64,000 nucleotides of DNA from Dolomedes plantarius (lineage: Eukaryota > Arthropoda > Arachnida > Araneae > Dolomedidae): positions 196,595,460 to 196,659,459 of the forward strand of contig OU015492.1 in the NCBI GenBank assembly GCA_907164885.2, given 5' to 3'. A program made the position numbers and the translations under genes. Shown here one piece after another: positions 23,183-34,800 of this stretch. Every line of letters starts with the position of its first letter. The stretch's first letter is position 1. The notes below the pieces were generated by a model. The model was not told the DNA's origin and made no database searches. It was given only the letters and a program-made list of their open reading frames with translations.

Positions 23183-25449
23183 GTTGATGAATTGAGGCCT
23201 AACATCCATTTGAATGGATGTTTTTAAAAGCAAGTTAAATCCCAAAATAAAATATAACATTTTTTTTCTATTTTAATTATTTATATCATAATAGAAGAAT
23301 CGAAACTTCTTTAAAAACCCTACAAAAGTACAATATGTAAATGAAAACAATACAAAAATCGTAACTTACTGCGAGAGGTCCGAATTCGTAATTGACCCCT
23401 GCGCTTGGCCATATTGTAAACAAATAAACGAATGCTGCCAGATTCCAAAAGCTAAAAAGTGATTTTCCTTTCATCCATGATAATACCACTTCCGTTCTTG
23501 CTTGCTACAATGAATTATTTCCTAACAGAAGAGAAATCCAAACATCCATTTAAATGGATGCCAGGACTCAGGTGGATAAAATTCAAGAAATACAGAGAGA
23601 AAACGAATGAATACAATGACCTTGCAAACAATTTAGCATTTAACAGTTGTGTTAAATTACTTCGTGATTTGTCCCCAACGATGCCGCTTTCTGTATATTT
23701 CTGTTATAGCTAGCCCTGCTGCCTTGAAATTTTCAGCATTCGTTTAAAAAGCAAATATCGGTTGGTTGGTCCTTAAATGTTCGTCGTGTTTAACTTTTTG
23801 AAGAAATCATCTAAATTGTTGGATGCAATAAATTAAATCGTAGCAATCTGAATGAATGCCTATTGGGAGTTGACCTCATAGTTAATACTATTTTTTATAA
23901 CTCGTATCGAGAAGAGACAATCGCTAATCTACTATGGCGATATTACTATATGTCCTTCAAATCAATATTGATAACTGAAAGCGTCTAAATACGTTTCGCC
24001 AAATGGGTAAAAAATTAACCTATTTAAATATGCAAACCAAGCACGTGTTACTTCTGGAGATTTTCCAGTACATTGGTCAATGTTAATGCAAAGCAAAAAA
24101 ATTTAAAAACACATTCAAACGGCTAGTTGTGCATTCAAAAGGATATTTATAAGCACATTCATTTGGAAAGAGCTGGGGAAGCTTTTAAACAAGTAACTAT
24201 AGAGTATTCATTTCTTGGAACAAAAATTCTTTGTTAAATCGAAGGGTAGTTTATTGCAGATGAAGATACTAGCTGAAAATTTTGGGCTTGTGAATAAAAT
24301 ACTTCTTTTCTCGTTTCAGATTATTAAAAATTCAATGCAACGTATGGATTTAAAGTCATTACTTAAAAAGAATCATAATGAGCAATATCGCATTAAAAAT
24401 TTGTCTTTCGTTGGCAACTCCAAATAAAATATTCTATGCCCCTAGAGATATTCGTTGGAAACTAATTGGATCCTATGAAAACCTTGTTTTGACATTCACA
24501 TAGACATTTCTTATGATGTGTATCTCAATAGGTTAAAAATTCTATGGGTTTACTTTGTTTTAATGTGAGAATAGTTCCAATGTAGTGTGATTTTAAGTTC
24601 TAAAAATATTAGGGTTTCATAAATTAACTCGGGGTAGCATTGAATTAATTCAGCAAACATTATAAATTTTCAGTAGCCTGTCTATTCCACAACTCATACA
24701 ATGCACTAAATCGAGTATTTAGCCTTTCACCGATCTCAGATTTAACAAACCATTGTAATGATACTATATCTGTCCAACATGCATTATGTCGAAATTACGA
24801 ATTCAGCAATTTAGAATAATAATGTATTATATTCGCACCTAGTGATATAGCATAAAATAACAAGTTATATCAGGAACAGTGAATACAGATTGAGGTAAAT
24901 TAATTACGATTTGAGTGTGTCTTTATACACACACAATCGTACGTTCTTCATGGGTTTGAATTCCCATACATCAAATTAGGGATAGATTTGAGAAACAATA
25001 GTCTTGTTATGATACCACTGAAACGTTCAAAAACAAGTAAAAGGAAATTTTTCGGAAATTGCGCCAAGGATACAAAGTTATAGGCAAGTTTAAAAATATT
25101 CCATAAAGCACTCATTAAAAGCAACTTACAGTAATATTATAAATATCATTATCACCACAAGTCTGGTGGAAAAGGAATCGTTTTCTTTGCGTTTAATTTA
25201 TCAGAATCAAATGGTAGAACATGGGTTATGTTATTGTATGTGACTCCAAAGTATAATTATATGCATTCTAATTAAATACGCTTACTTCAAAGGTATTATT
25301 TGTTAATTAAAGAGAAATTACCTCTTAAAATAATAGGATATAATAAATTACGAATTTTAATTGTGAATCCTAAAAAGGGATTGGAATGTTTAAATACAGA
25401 AACACAATTTAAACTTTTACTTCATTACAACACAGAAATTGAGAAATTT
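23183..25449. other. Intronic, no gene recognised
   Basis: Two near-palindromes built on ACATCCATTT/AAATGGATG lie at about 23201-23222 and 23543-23561. Otherwise AT-rich sequence with no assignable element. Confidence 0.5.
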
Positions 25450-25718
25450 CCCACACAACACACCGATCTCTATTAGACGTCTATAATACCTCACCTCATA
25501 AAAACGCGTACCTCTATAAGACGTCGAAAAATATCTACATCACGTGGAATGGAGCTCTATAGGAGCTCCGAGGTGTGCTCTCTTTGAGATCCATAAGACG
25601 TCTACGATGTCTAAGCGGCGCTCTATAGGACGTCTATAAGAGCGAAAATTTCGATGTGGAGGGTACGCGATTTAGATATTTTAGACCTCTAAAGGACGTA
25701 CTATTCCCCTCCAAAATA

Positions 25719-26405
25719 TTGTATTTTGGATCTTAATTTCTTAATAATAAATTAAGCTTAATTTATTTCGAACAATTTGCATTCTAATAGGAAATTTTTA
25801 TGCAAAAATAATTGCTACAGAGATTCTAAAACTAAAAGTAAATTTATGGAAGTATAACAAAAGAGTATAAAAATAATAGTTGTAAATGTATTATTATTTA
25901 TTAAGTAACAATAATTAATAATAATAATACATTAAGCTTAATTTATTTTGAACAATTTGCATTCTAATGGGACATTCTTATGCAAAAATAATTGCTACAG
26001 AGGTTCTTAAACTAAAAGTAAATTTATGGAAGTAGAGTATAAAAATAATAGTGTGTCTATTATTTTGATACTCTTTATTATACTTCCATAAATTTACTTT
26101 TAGTTTTAGAATCTCTGTAGCAATTATCTTTGCATAAGAATGTCCTATTAGAATGCAAATTGTTTAAAATAAATTAAGCTTAATGTATTATTACTTATTA
26201 TTATTACTTAATAAATAATAATACATTTACAACTATTATTTTTATACACTTTTGTTATACTTCCATAAATTTACTTTTAGTTTTAGAATCTCTGTAGCAA
26301 TTATTTTTGCATGAAAATGTCCTATTAGAATGCAAATTGTTCGAAATATATTAAGCTCAATTCATTTTTCTAAATTTATTAAGAAATTTAGGTCCAAAAT
26401 ACAAT
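25719..26405. repeat. 690 bp palindrome of four about 120 to 170 bp units (A-B-B'-A')
   Basis: Units at about 25741-25905 and 25930-26050 are direct copies (AATTTGCATTCTAATAGGA, later GCTACAGAGATTCTAAAAC). Those at 26058-26190 and about 26225-26400 are the same sequence inverted. The symmetry extends outward to GTATTTTGGATCTTAATTTC on the left and its inverse on the right, with the centre in a 7-base loop at 26051-26057. It lies just inside the left end of the TIR transposon. Confidence 0.85.
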
Positions 26406-27194
26406 GTAAATATTAATATTTACCACTACTTTTGATGTTATTACGATGACAATTGTCATACATTATGCCAAAAATAGTGATATATATTACTTAAATAATA
26501 ACAGTATTACTAATGTTTAATGTAAAAATATTTAAAAATAATTATAATATTAAATATTATAATAATAAAACTAATATTTTACATTAAAACTTGGTATTAA
26601 TGCATTCTGAAATTTAAGAAAAAAAGAAAATTAACCAAAATGCTAATTTTTCAATTGAAAAACTAAACTATTATAAGTGCATATATAATTTTTTTAATGC
26701 AATTTTTCTAATTAATAAATATACATTTCACAATTAAAACATAAATTGAACACTGAATTACCTTTTAAATTTGCTTGAAAACAAGTTTCTTCCTTTTTAA
26801 TAGCTATTGTGATTAAGACTTATTTATTCGTCATAGGTTTTTGACAGTTTAAACCAGTTTTTGATGCTTGTAATGTCAAAAACCCAATCCTGCAACAGTA
26901 TACTGGTTGAATATATAGATATCTCATATCTCTTTCTTTTTTCAGCGATCATTACTTATAAAAGTAACTTAGTAGGACATAATAAATTAAGTTTCAAAAA
27001 GTATATCTATGAAAATCATAATTTATTTTTATAAAAACTTTTCTGCTTCAGTTGGATTTTCATTAAAAATATCTTCTTCAATAATTAATCCAGAATTGTT
27101 TGTGTTCACATTCTTTAACATAAATATATTTTTAATACTGCAACAAAGAAAGAAAGAAAAAATGTTTTAATAAAAGGCTTTATTGAATACAAAA

Positions 27195-27328
27195 TCATAA
27201 AATTTCCCCAACACAATTTTCTTTTTTTTTAGAACTCCTAGCATTTGCATGCCTTAACCAGTCTTTGACGACGGTTTCAATTTTTGAGTCAGTCACCTGC
27301 TTGTACAATGGATTTCTCCTAGCTGCAC
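27195..27328 (-). pseudogene. Exon-like coding piece of unknown family
   Basis: After an acceptor-like TTCTAG on the minus strand, the frame reads AARRNPLYKQVTDSKIETVV, then KDWLRHANARSSKKKEN, then a TGA at 27195-27197. The basic, helical character (IE..VK.WLR.A..R) recalls the C-terminal region of DUF4806 proteins found next to arthropod transposons, but this is from memory and weak. It sits in the same orientation as the Mutator-like relic. Confidence 0.35.
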
Positions 27329-27470
27329 CTAGAAGTACAATAAATAAATTTTTAATTCGTTAGAAAATATCACTAGGTTTACCTTAATATCATTCACATT
27401 TTGTGAAATGGGTTTTAACTTAATGCATACTCGTAATATGCACACATTTAATATAACTAAAATATTACAT

Positions 27471-27507
<37 letters not shown>
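27471..27507. repeat. (CA)n(TA)n microsatellite
   Basis: Short CA run followed by about 14 TA units. Confidence 0.85.
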
Positions 27508-27514
<7 letters not shown>

Positions 27515-27775
27515 TCTAAAAATGAAACATAATTTTAGGTATAAATAAATATAGCAAACTCAAAGGATGAAAACGATTTAAATTCTAAATAGACATATTA
27601 ATGAAATAATAAAGAAAAAATTTGAATAATGGCTTACTAAATATAAGATGAGAAATTTTTAAGTTGCAGAAAGCTTTTTCTTTTGTGCCACTAGTCAGAG
27701 TAATATACCACTAGTCTGAGTAATTACTTCATACTAAAAAAAAAATTTAAACTTAGAATATAAATATGAATTCAT

Positions 27776-27920
27776 AAAACATACACAATATATTTACTAG
27801 AATATATTTCATAACATTCAAAATCTTGACTATTAAAATGAACAATTGATGTTAATTCTATACCATAAACTTTTTCTATGAACTCGAATGGGAAAATATT
27901 GCTGATCTACAATTTCACTG
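27776..27920. repeat. Direct repeat, copy 1, bracketing a hAT fragment
   Basis: Matches 28974-29115 in the same orientation with many substitutions. Read on the minus strand, both can encode ISNIF-x-FEFIEK-x-YGIE and later FECY-x-IYSSKYIV, so the ancestral unit may have been coding. Family not recognised. Confidence 0.65.
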
Positions 27921-28057
27921 TTATTTCAGTAAATTTCTCTTCAGGCAATCTTTTAATTTTGTGAGTGTATATTCCATATTAAGTCTGCTCTAAAATATTT
28001 ATCTTACTAAAGAGTAATAATAAAATTATATACTATCCAACAGTTCTTTGGTGTCAT

Positions 28058-28092
28058 TATTGTGTAGCTCCTGCTCAAGGAGCTACACAATA
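28058..28092. repeat. Perfect 15 bp hairpin
   Basis: TATTGTGTAGCTCCT (28058-28072) pairs exactly with 28078-28092 around GCTCA. It lies 35 bases upstream of the hAT fragment's open frame, so it may mark an edge of the inserted segment. Confidence 0.75.
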
Positions 28093-28126
28093 TAGTACAG
28101 TTAATATAGTAGTACAGTTATTATAG

Positions 28127-28896
28127 TTTTCCTGTGGTTCAACAGTTACTGTTGGGAAAAAATGCAACATAGAACGACATTTCACAACAGTTCATAAAAA
28201 ATATGATACTGAATATCCTCCTAACAGCAATTTAAGAAAATGGAAATTGAAAGAAATGAAAACCGCATTAATTGCCCAACAATCTTTGTTTACCAGGCCC
28301 GTGAATAAATCAAAAGCTGCTACTATTGCATCGTTTAAGATTGCACATATACTTGCAATGCACAAAAAACCTTTAATGGATGGTAACATAATTAAAGAAT
28401 TAATGCTTGCTGCATCAGAGATATTATTTCAAGAATTTAAAAATAAGAATGAAATTATGTTAGCTATCCAGGAAGTTCAATTATCCAGAAATTCAGTAAC
28501 TCGTAGAATAGAAGAAATATCTGTGAATATCAGAGAACAATTAAAAGAGGATTTACAAAAATGTGTTTTTCTAAGTTTACAGTGTGATGAATCAACAGAT
28601 ATCTGTAATGTAGCACAAATAAATATTTTTATAAGGATGGTTTTCAAAGATTGCTCAGCAAAGGAAGATATACCGTCAGTTTTGCCATTAAAAGGGAATA
28701 CACGTGGGTACGATATATATCAAGCTATTAAAAATCATATTACAAAAATTATTCTTCCGCTTCAATTAATACTTTAATGTTACATTGTGAAATAAGGTGG
28801 CTTAGTAACGGAAAAGTCTTGGAACAATTTTTAGAGCTTCTTCCAGAGATAAAACAGTTTGTAGAGTCTAAATCAAAGCAAACAAATCATGAATAA
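28127..28896 (+). pseudogene. hAT transposase fragment (GTF2IRD2/ZBED-like), internally deleted
   Basis: From 28127 the frame is open through GKKCNIERHFTTVHKKY, the C-terminal half of a BED-type zinc finger (Cys...His-x3-5-His pattern), and on through the ATG at 28247. It then shows FTRPVNKSKAATIASFKIAH, LSRNSVTRRIEEIS and SLQCDESTDICNVAQ, the catalytic-domain start seen in GTF2IRD2-like hAT proteins, ending with LPLKGNTRGYDIYQAI and a stop at 28777. In another frame 28780-28896 encodes LHCEIRWLSNGKVLEQFLEL, a motif that lies over 100 residues later in complete relatives. The N-terminus, the middle and the C-terminal dimerisation region are lost. Confidence 0.85.
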
Positions 28897-28973
28897 TGCA
28901 TTAATATAATTGAAAATATAATAATAATAAGTAAACTAAAATATAAATTATACAACATGGACCTGCCACTAAC

Positions 28974-29115
28974 AACACAATATATTTACTAGAATAAATT
29001 TTGTAACATTCAAACACTTGTCTATTTAAATTAACAATTAATGTTACTTCTATACCATAAAATTTTTCTATGAACTCTAATAGGAGGAAAATATTACTGA
29101 TATACAATTTCACTG
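28974..29115. repeat. Direct repeat, copy 2, bracketing a hAT fragment
   Basis: Partner of 27776-27920 and on the other side of the hAT fragment. A minus-strand frame here runs MKLYISNIFLLLEFIEKFYG and on to FECYKIYSSKYIV. Confidence 0.65.
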
Positions 29116-29544
29116 ATCAAATACTCTATTTCTCAATTCAAATACTCTATTTACTAGCTGTGGTAAAGATTTATTAGCTTTTCTTAACAATTTCTTAATT
29201 TAACATATTTTGTTATATAGTGTTTCGGGTATGGTAAAATAAGAGGAATTTATATTTTGAGAAAACTGCAAAAATAACTTTTACCTTACTTTTTTTGCAT
29301 TATAAACAACAAATTGTGCATTAAAATGCTCCCATTTTGTAAAATTCCACTTCTTTACTTTCCAAAGCAGTAATTTTTTGTCTTTCTAGCTGCTCTCAGG
29401 AATTTCCTGCATGTCTTTGATTTCATTTGACTCTGAAGTATTGAGTTATGAATTCTAAGACTATCCAAAATTTTATAGGTTTTCAAATTATATTATTTAT
29501 GCTATTCTTTCGGGTTATTCGTGCTTGAAGCACAGTGAAAAAGT

Positions 29545-30066
29545 GCAGCTATGACATTTTGTTGCATTCCAAAGCTTTGTAAGCTGTTTTAGTCAGTGTA
29601 TGTAAATTCAACGTTGAACATAATTTATATGCTACAGCAAAACCTTTACCAATCTGGTGCATGCCATACACTAGTCTGGTATTTATTTCAGAATTTACAT
29701 TTTTTTTTTTTGAAGATGCCAAACCTTTATGGAAGTCTCAGTTTTTACACTGAATATAAAAATGTGAGCACAGCCTATATCTTGATTCCTCACATAATGT
29801 TTGTTTATCTGAAAAACAGCTTGGACAGCAGAGTTATATTTAAAAGAATTCCATTATCCAAAATTCTAAAACCACTCATTGAACCACAGTTTTCATTTGT
29901 TGATATAGAACTAGCCGTCTGTAGCTTTGAAAAACTGGCAGAAAAACTTTGGTAATCACCAACATATGCAGAATTATGCATTTCACTTTCAACAGGACTA
30001 TTATTTATTTGTAAATTTATTACCATAAAACTTACGTTTGCGTTTTCTAGAAGTACTTTTTGGCAT
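29545..30066 (-). pseudogene. Mutator-like (MULE) transposase N-terminal relic
   Basis: ATG at 30066 on the minus strand opens MPKSTSRKRKRKFYGNKFT, the basic start typical of arthropod proteins annotated with the Mutator-like transposase domain. After a frameshift come SGFRILDNGILL, then a cysteine-bearing stretch (LCEESRYRLCSHFYIQCKN), and in a further frame EINTRLVYGMHQIGKGFA and KLCSTLNL. This order, GFRI-D..IL, Cys cluster, N-R-VY-M--IGKG, L-L, matches the family from memory. At least three frame breaks or stops make it inactive. Confidence 0.6.
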
Positions 30067-30992
30067 TTTCGTTGAAAAAAAACTAAAAATATCGAGAAAA
30101 ATAAATGGATTTAGTGACTTTTAAATGATTATCAAAGGGCAAACTCGTACGTAAACAATGATTTGGAATGCACAGTTTAATGCCAATTTCTAAAACAAAA
30201 TTCCGTAAATAACGTTGGCAGATGTAATTCGTAATATTATTAAGATGCTTAAAAAACTATTTTTGTGTTTTTATGTGCGTATATAATCAGTTTTCCTAAC
30301 AAAATCATGAAAAACAGCAATGTAAACAAACATTTTTGCTTACTTCTGGTTTGCAGAAACGTACTTTCAGTTGTAAAATTTCACAGCCAAGCAATATTAA
30401 AATACCTAAAATTTGGGTTCTAGACAAGCTAGAAACAATATTCAAACAGATTTTGAAAGTAAAAGATCATTCATAAAATAGCAAAAATAAAAAATCAATA
30501 TTTTGACAGAAATTGACGTTTCAAAGGTGTCATTATACCTTAAGCATAAATTATTTAAGAATTAACACTTACCTTAAAACAAATAAAGGAAGTCGATATA
30601 AACTTGTTGAGCAAGGATATCCGCAATATTCCGATGTGATTATAGATCCAAATGAAGCATTCAGGTGCACTCGGTAACAAAGAACACAGCAGCGGTGTAG
30701 TTTGTTCATCATGGCGCTTTGTGACGGTGCTGGTCTAAAAGAGCTCCATAAGATGTCTATATCAGTATCTTTTATAGACGTCGACAATAGAGACTTCATC
30801 TATTAGAGATCGAAACTTAGATGACTTATAGATGTATATAATACGTCTTAGATCTCTAATAGACGTCGAAGTGAAGTACGACTATTAGACATCTATTTTT
30901 TTCATCTTATAGAGCTCTATATTACGTCCTGGATGTCATGGATGAATTTCGAGCTCTAATAGATGACCATTAGCTCTGTGTGGTTGTGTGGG

Positions 30993-32211
30993 TTTGTTCT
31001 TAATATACGAATAAATTGGATGTTGTCCAATGGGTCACAGAAAAACGTATTTTGTTAAATGTAAGGTTCTTTCTTTAAGAATTCCTATTTATTAACATTT
31101 TCGTAAGGTGTTCGAATTTGCGAATTGCACGAGGCAAGGTATTTAACATACATTTCTTCAACGTCTTTCTCTCGGACTAATGTTGAATAAAAGGGAAGTA
31201 TACATGGTATGCAAATAAGTTTTATCAATAGAAAAATGCCAATCTACTATCAATCTTCTGTTCACTAACTTTTATCCCAAATTTACAACGTTACAATACT
31301 TTATTTTATTTGTAAGTTTATTAAAAAATATCTCTCTAATGTATGATAATAAATTATTTTACATAGAAAATTGTTATGATAGAAAAATAATAAAAATAAA
31401 AATGTCTCTTAAAGAAAACAACAAACAAAATGCTAACCGAGCTCAAGAATAATGCTGATTACAATATTCTTTCCGTAAGGTATTTCCAGCAACAAATTAG
31501 TTATGATTTGCGAACATATGAAAGTTTTAGGTTCCATTAAGCCACACGTGCACGCATTTGTTTGTAAATTAAATTAAATCTCATGAAGTAAGAGTAGCAT
31601 TATTAAAGTTCAAGAAATAAGCGAGGTTGTTCGAAGGAAACCCTTAAAACTGTATTCTTGTGTAGTGTAATATAATTACTAAACTGTTCTAGAATAATGA
31701 ACGCTAAAATTCAAAGTTCTTGTCACTGCCATCATAAAATGTACCTTAATCACCAAGCATAAATTTCATAAGCCGAGATAATTTTGATTAATGCCTTCTC
31801 GTCAAAGTTTCTTTATGCCTCTATCGGAAACTGTTACAATACTCGTATATCTTCAGTTAATGTACATATAACTTTTGAAGGTAGTAAGTCCTTATTAATA
31901 AATAATTTAACAAGTTTACTAACATTAAACATTAACATTCTATTAGGGGTTTTCTTCCTTGAAAGAAGAAAATATCATAAATGCTCGGCGGGTTAAAATG
32001 TAACTTGTTTCATTTGGCAACCAAGATTTCTCGAATTTTTACGATAAGAATGTTTAACAATAGAAACTAATTCAACTTATGCTTTTATCCAAATGCAACA
32101 GTAAATGCAGAAATGTATGCTTGTTGATCATTGTTAATCCATTCATTTTAACTTTTATCCTTGTTCTGAATCAGTACCGCTAATAATGCTCTGAAAACAC
32201 GGATAAACTAC
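30993..32211. other. Intronic, no recognised feature
   Basis: AT-rich DNA between the large TIR element and the next tandem repeat. No assignable gene. Confidence 0.5.
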
Positions 32212-32813
32212 CAGATTAGGTAGAGCGATGTCATAATGTTGCATCGGGTCTGAAGAGATAATCTAAACTTTTTAATAATTTAATGCAAAACTGAAAACAT
32301 ACTCATAAATCCTCAGAACTTTATAGATGTGCTTTTATTTTATATTATAATTTCATTGCTTTAATTTAATTTAATTTTATTTTATTAATCAGGTAGAGCG
32401 ATGTCATACGTTGCATCAGGTCTGAAGAGATAATCTGTACACTACTTTAATGCAAAACTGAAAACATTCCTTTACAGAATGTATATCCTCTTATTCAACT
32501 TCAAAATTTGGCAAAGTATACTCATAAATCCTCAGAACTTTATAGATATGCTTTTATTTTATTTTATTATTTTATTTTATTTTATTTTATTTTATTATTA
32601 TTGATCAGGTAGAGCGATGTCATATGTTGCATCGTGTCTGAAGAGATAATCTGTACACTAATTTAATGCAAAACTGTAAACATTCCTTTACAGAATGTAT
32701 ATCCTCCTATTCCAGCGTCAAAACTTGGCAAAGCATATTCATAAATCCTCAGAACTTTATAGATATGCTTTTATTTTATTTTATTGTTTTATTTAAATAT
32801 TATTTTATTTTAT
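32212..32813. repeat. Tandem triplication, about 180 to 215 bp unit
   Basis: Three head-to-tail copies start at GGTAGAGCGATGTCAT (about 32219, 32393 and 32610) and run through GAAGAGATAATCT, TGCAAAACTG, CCTCAGAACTTTATAGAT to a TTTTA-rich tail. The first copy lacks the middle segment ATTCCTTTACAGAATGTATA present in the other two. The TTTTATTTTA tails differ in length. Confidence 0.85.
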
Positions 32814-34340
32814 TTTTAAAAGAGTTATATCCTAGGTAGGAACAGTTTAGTTATAAAACTGAATTCAGCTGAACGGTTTTTATTTTAATGCAATCGTAAA
32901 TGTCAAGAGTTTTCTTTCATGAGAGAATGCAAATCAATTTTAAATGTTTAACTTAAAATTAATTTTAATGAGTACCTGTGGAGTATTAACTTTTATGCAA
33001 CTTAAGAGCTGACTTTTTGATAAAAAGAAGACTTTTGTAGTCCCTCAGAAACCCTCAAGAAGCATATGACTTTCATTCTTTTAAGTCATAATCTCAAAGA
33101 ATCTTAAAAAAGTCTTTAAATTAGAGTTTCAACTATCTTCTGATGAAAAGAAGCGAAGAGTTCTCCGCGAAAATATTTCTCTCATCGTTAATACTCCCCA
33201 GTGTGTGGCTGTAAATTTGACTGATCCCAAGTTCGGTACAACTCATCCTCCAGTTCTTGTTGATTTCCCAAACTGTACTTTAGGTTATCCATAATGATAT
33301 ATCAAAGACCAGCTACCATGAAGATTTTGAAAAGCACACAAAGTTCAGTTCTCAAGGGGCTCATCGAAACATAATCTCACAGCACTCTCGACTCGAGAAT
33401 CTAAGAGTTATACACTAACACAACTTAAACCATTTTTAAAAGTAAACTTTTACGATAGATGATAATCACACAGCAATTTAAACCATTTTACAGTTTAACC
33501 CTTGGTACAAAATATCACTGCACCTAAACTAAATCGTAACCAAATTTCGCCCCTTTTACCCTCTGAATTTGATATTCCATTTAGTTACGAGATTGGAACA
33601 CAAGTATTTTGTAAACCAATTTTTTTTCGTCCATTATACTAGATCGAAGCTCGGTCTGCCTATAAGCCGTTCTTTTTAATTCTTTCACTAACTGATTTCA
33701 AGCACAACAAAGGAATAATACGTTCTCACAGCTAGTAAAATCTTCTCATTCTGACAGCCTATAATGGAAGATACTACCCATTTTTATTTTGTAAACTCAA
33801 GTCATTTTGTAAATAAAATTTATTATTCAGGCTCTAATTTGAGAGCTATATTTGTACCTTGTCGTGGTTCCATCCTTACTTAGGATGTAGAAAATGACTT
33901 TTAAGGGAAAAAGGGACCTTCAATCTCGATCTTCTTTAATGTTCAATATTTTACTCTATATACCCAACGAACATAATTAATATTCTTTTCTATCGCATTG
34001 AAGATACTTAGAATTCACAAATTTGTATTTTGTGGAGAAATAGGACCTGCTTATCAAAAATTTCTTCAAAAATAATAGAACTTTTCAAAAGGCTCCATGC
34101 GTATTCATTTTCTACTGATATCTTTTAAATTTCTCAGAATTGTTAATTGAAGTGATTGTCACAAAACTGTGCATAACTCTTTGAAATCACAAATATTTTT
34201 CAAATTTATAGATCATAAAATAAAGTAAAAACGTAAAAAAATAACAGACAGAATAGAAAAAAAATTATTTAAGACGTTAGATTCATATAAAAAAATTAAA
34301 TGCACATTTATATTCATATACATATGGTAAACTTGTAGGG
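32814..34340. other. Intronic, no recognised feature
   Basis: AT-rich with short frames only. Confidence 0.5.
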
Positions 34341-34800
34341 TTCGCGTGTTGCTCAGATGCAAATTTCTGGTAGCAGCGCTGTACATGCCAGCCAAAGTGA
34401 GTTCGGCGCAGGTGTTTGATCTATTTAAAGGGCACACGCTGAGTTGTCAAAAGCCCAAGACAGGAGTAGCGATACGGGAGAGAGCCGAGGCAAGCTTGAT
34501 GGAAGGTGATAGCGGTGTTTAACTGATAGAGCGTGTATTGGTATTTAGCCGAGGTGGCTGCACGACTTCGAGAATTAGCTCAGAGCCGAGGTTTACGTGT
34601 ATTATTAGTAAATGCCTACTCTGCCTGAGGGATACATTGCGACCTTTAGTTTCTTAGTACCGCGGGTTGCGGTGCTGCTGTGTATTATTTTGGAAGCCCC
34701 AAGTCTGGCTATGTTAGTCTGCCTCTACATAGAGAATAAAGGAGTTATTCCGAAGTTAGCCCTCGTACTTTATAATGTGCCTGGACCGTTAGAGATATAA
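34341..34800 (+). other. GC-richer island, possible solo LTR or non-coding promoter
   Basis: About 460 bp with clearly higher GC than both sides. It contains a TATA-like TATTTAAAGG at 34421-34430 and about 30 bases later GAGTTGTCAAAAG, with GAGCCGAGG repeated at about 34484, 34547 and 34583. A 62-codon frame (34612-34797) has no recognised domain. An LTR of a Ty3-like element or an orphan promoter would both fit. No target duplication or TG...CA boundary could be fixed. Confidence 0.3.

Larger units (their letters stand above)
25450..30992 (-). mobile_element. 5.5 kb terminal-inverted-repeat transposon with Mutator-like relics
   Basis: The outer edges are CCCACACAAC at 25450-25459 and GTTGTGTGGG at 30983-30992, exact inverses. 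Inside each edge, 230 to 270 bp are filled with degenerate TCTAT/TAGACGTCTA-type motifs: GACGTC occurs at least four times on the left and twice on the right, along with AGAGCTC/GAGCTCT palindromes, typical of subterminal transposase-binding repeats. The interior has a Mutator-like N-terminal relic on the minus strand (29545-30066), a short exon-like piece (27195-27328), a large palindrome (25719-26405) and a nested hAT fragment. A 3 bp TTT abuts both ends, but no 8 to 9 bp duplication is found, so class and boundaries are not settled. Confidence 0.6.

Noticed and set aside
23020..23260. Overlapping frames rich in His/Thr and Cys/Val/Tyr-Ile
   Set aside because: They translate the CA/TA/TG microsatellite and have no other content.
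29596..29955. 119-codon plus-strand frame
   Set aside because: It lies opposite the Mutator-like relic, which has recognisable motifs; the plus frame has none.
32212..32813. Retrotransposon LTRs
   Set aside because: The three copies are head-to-tail with no TG...CA borders or internal gene; a tandem triplication explains them.
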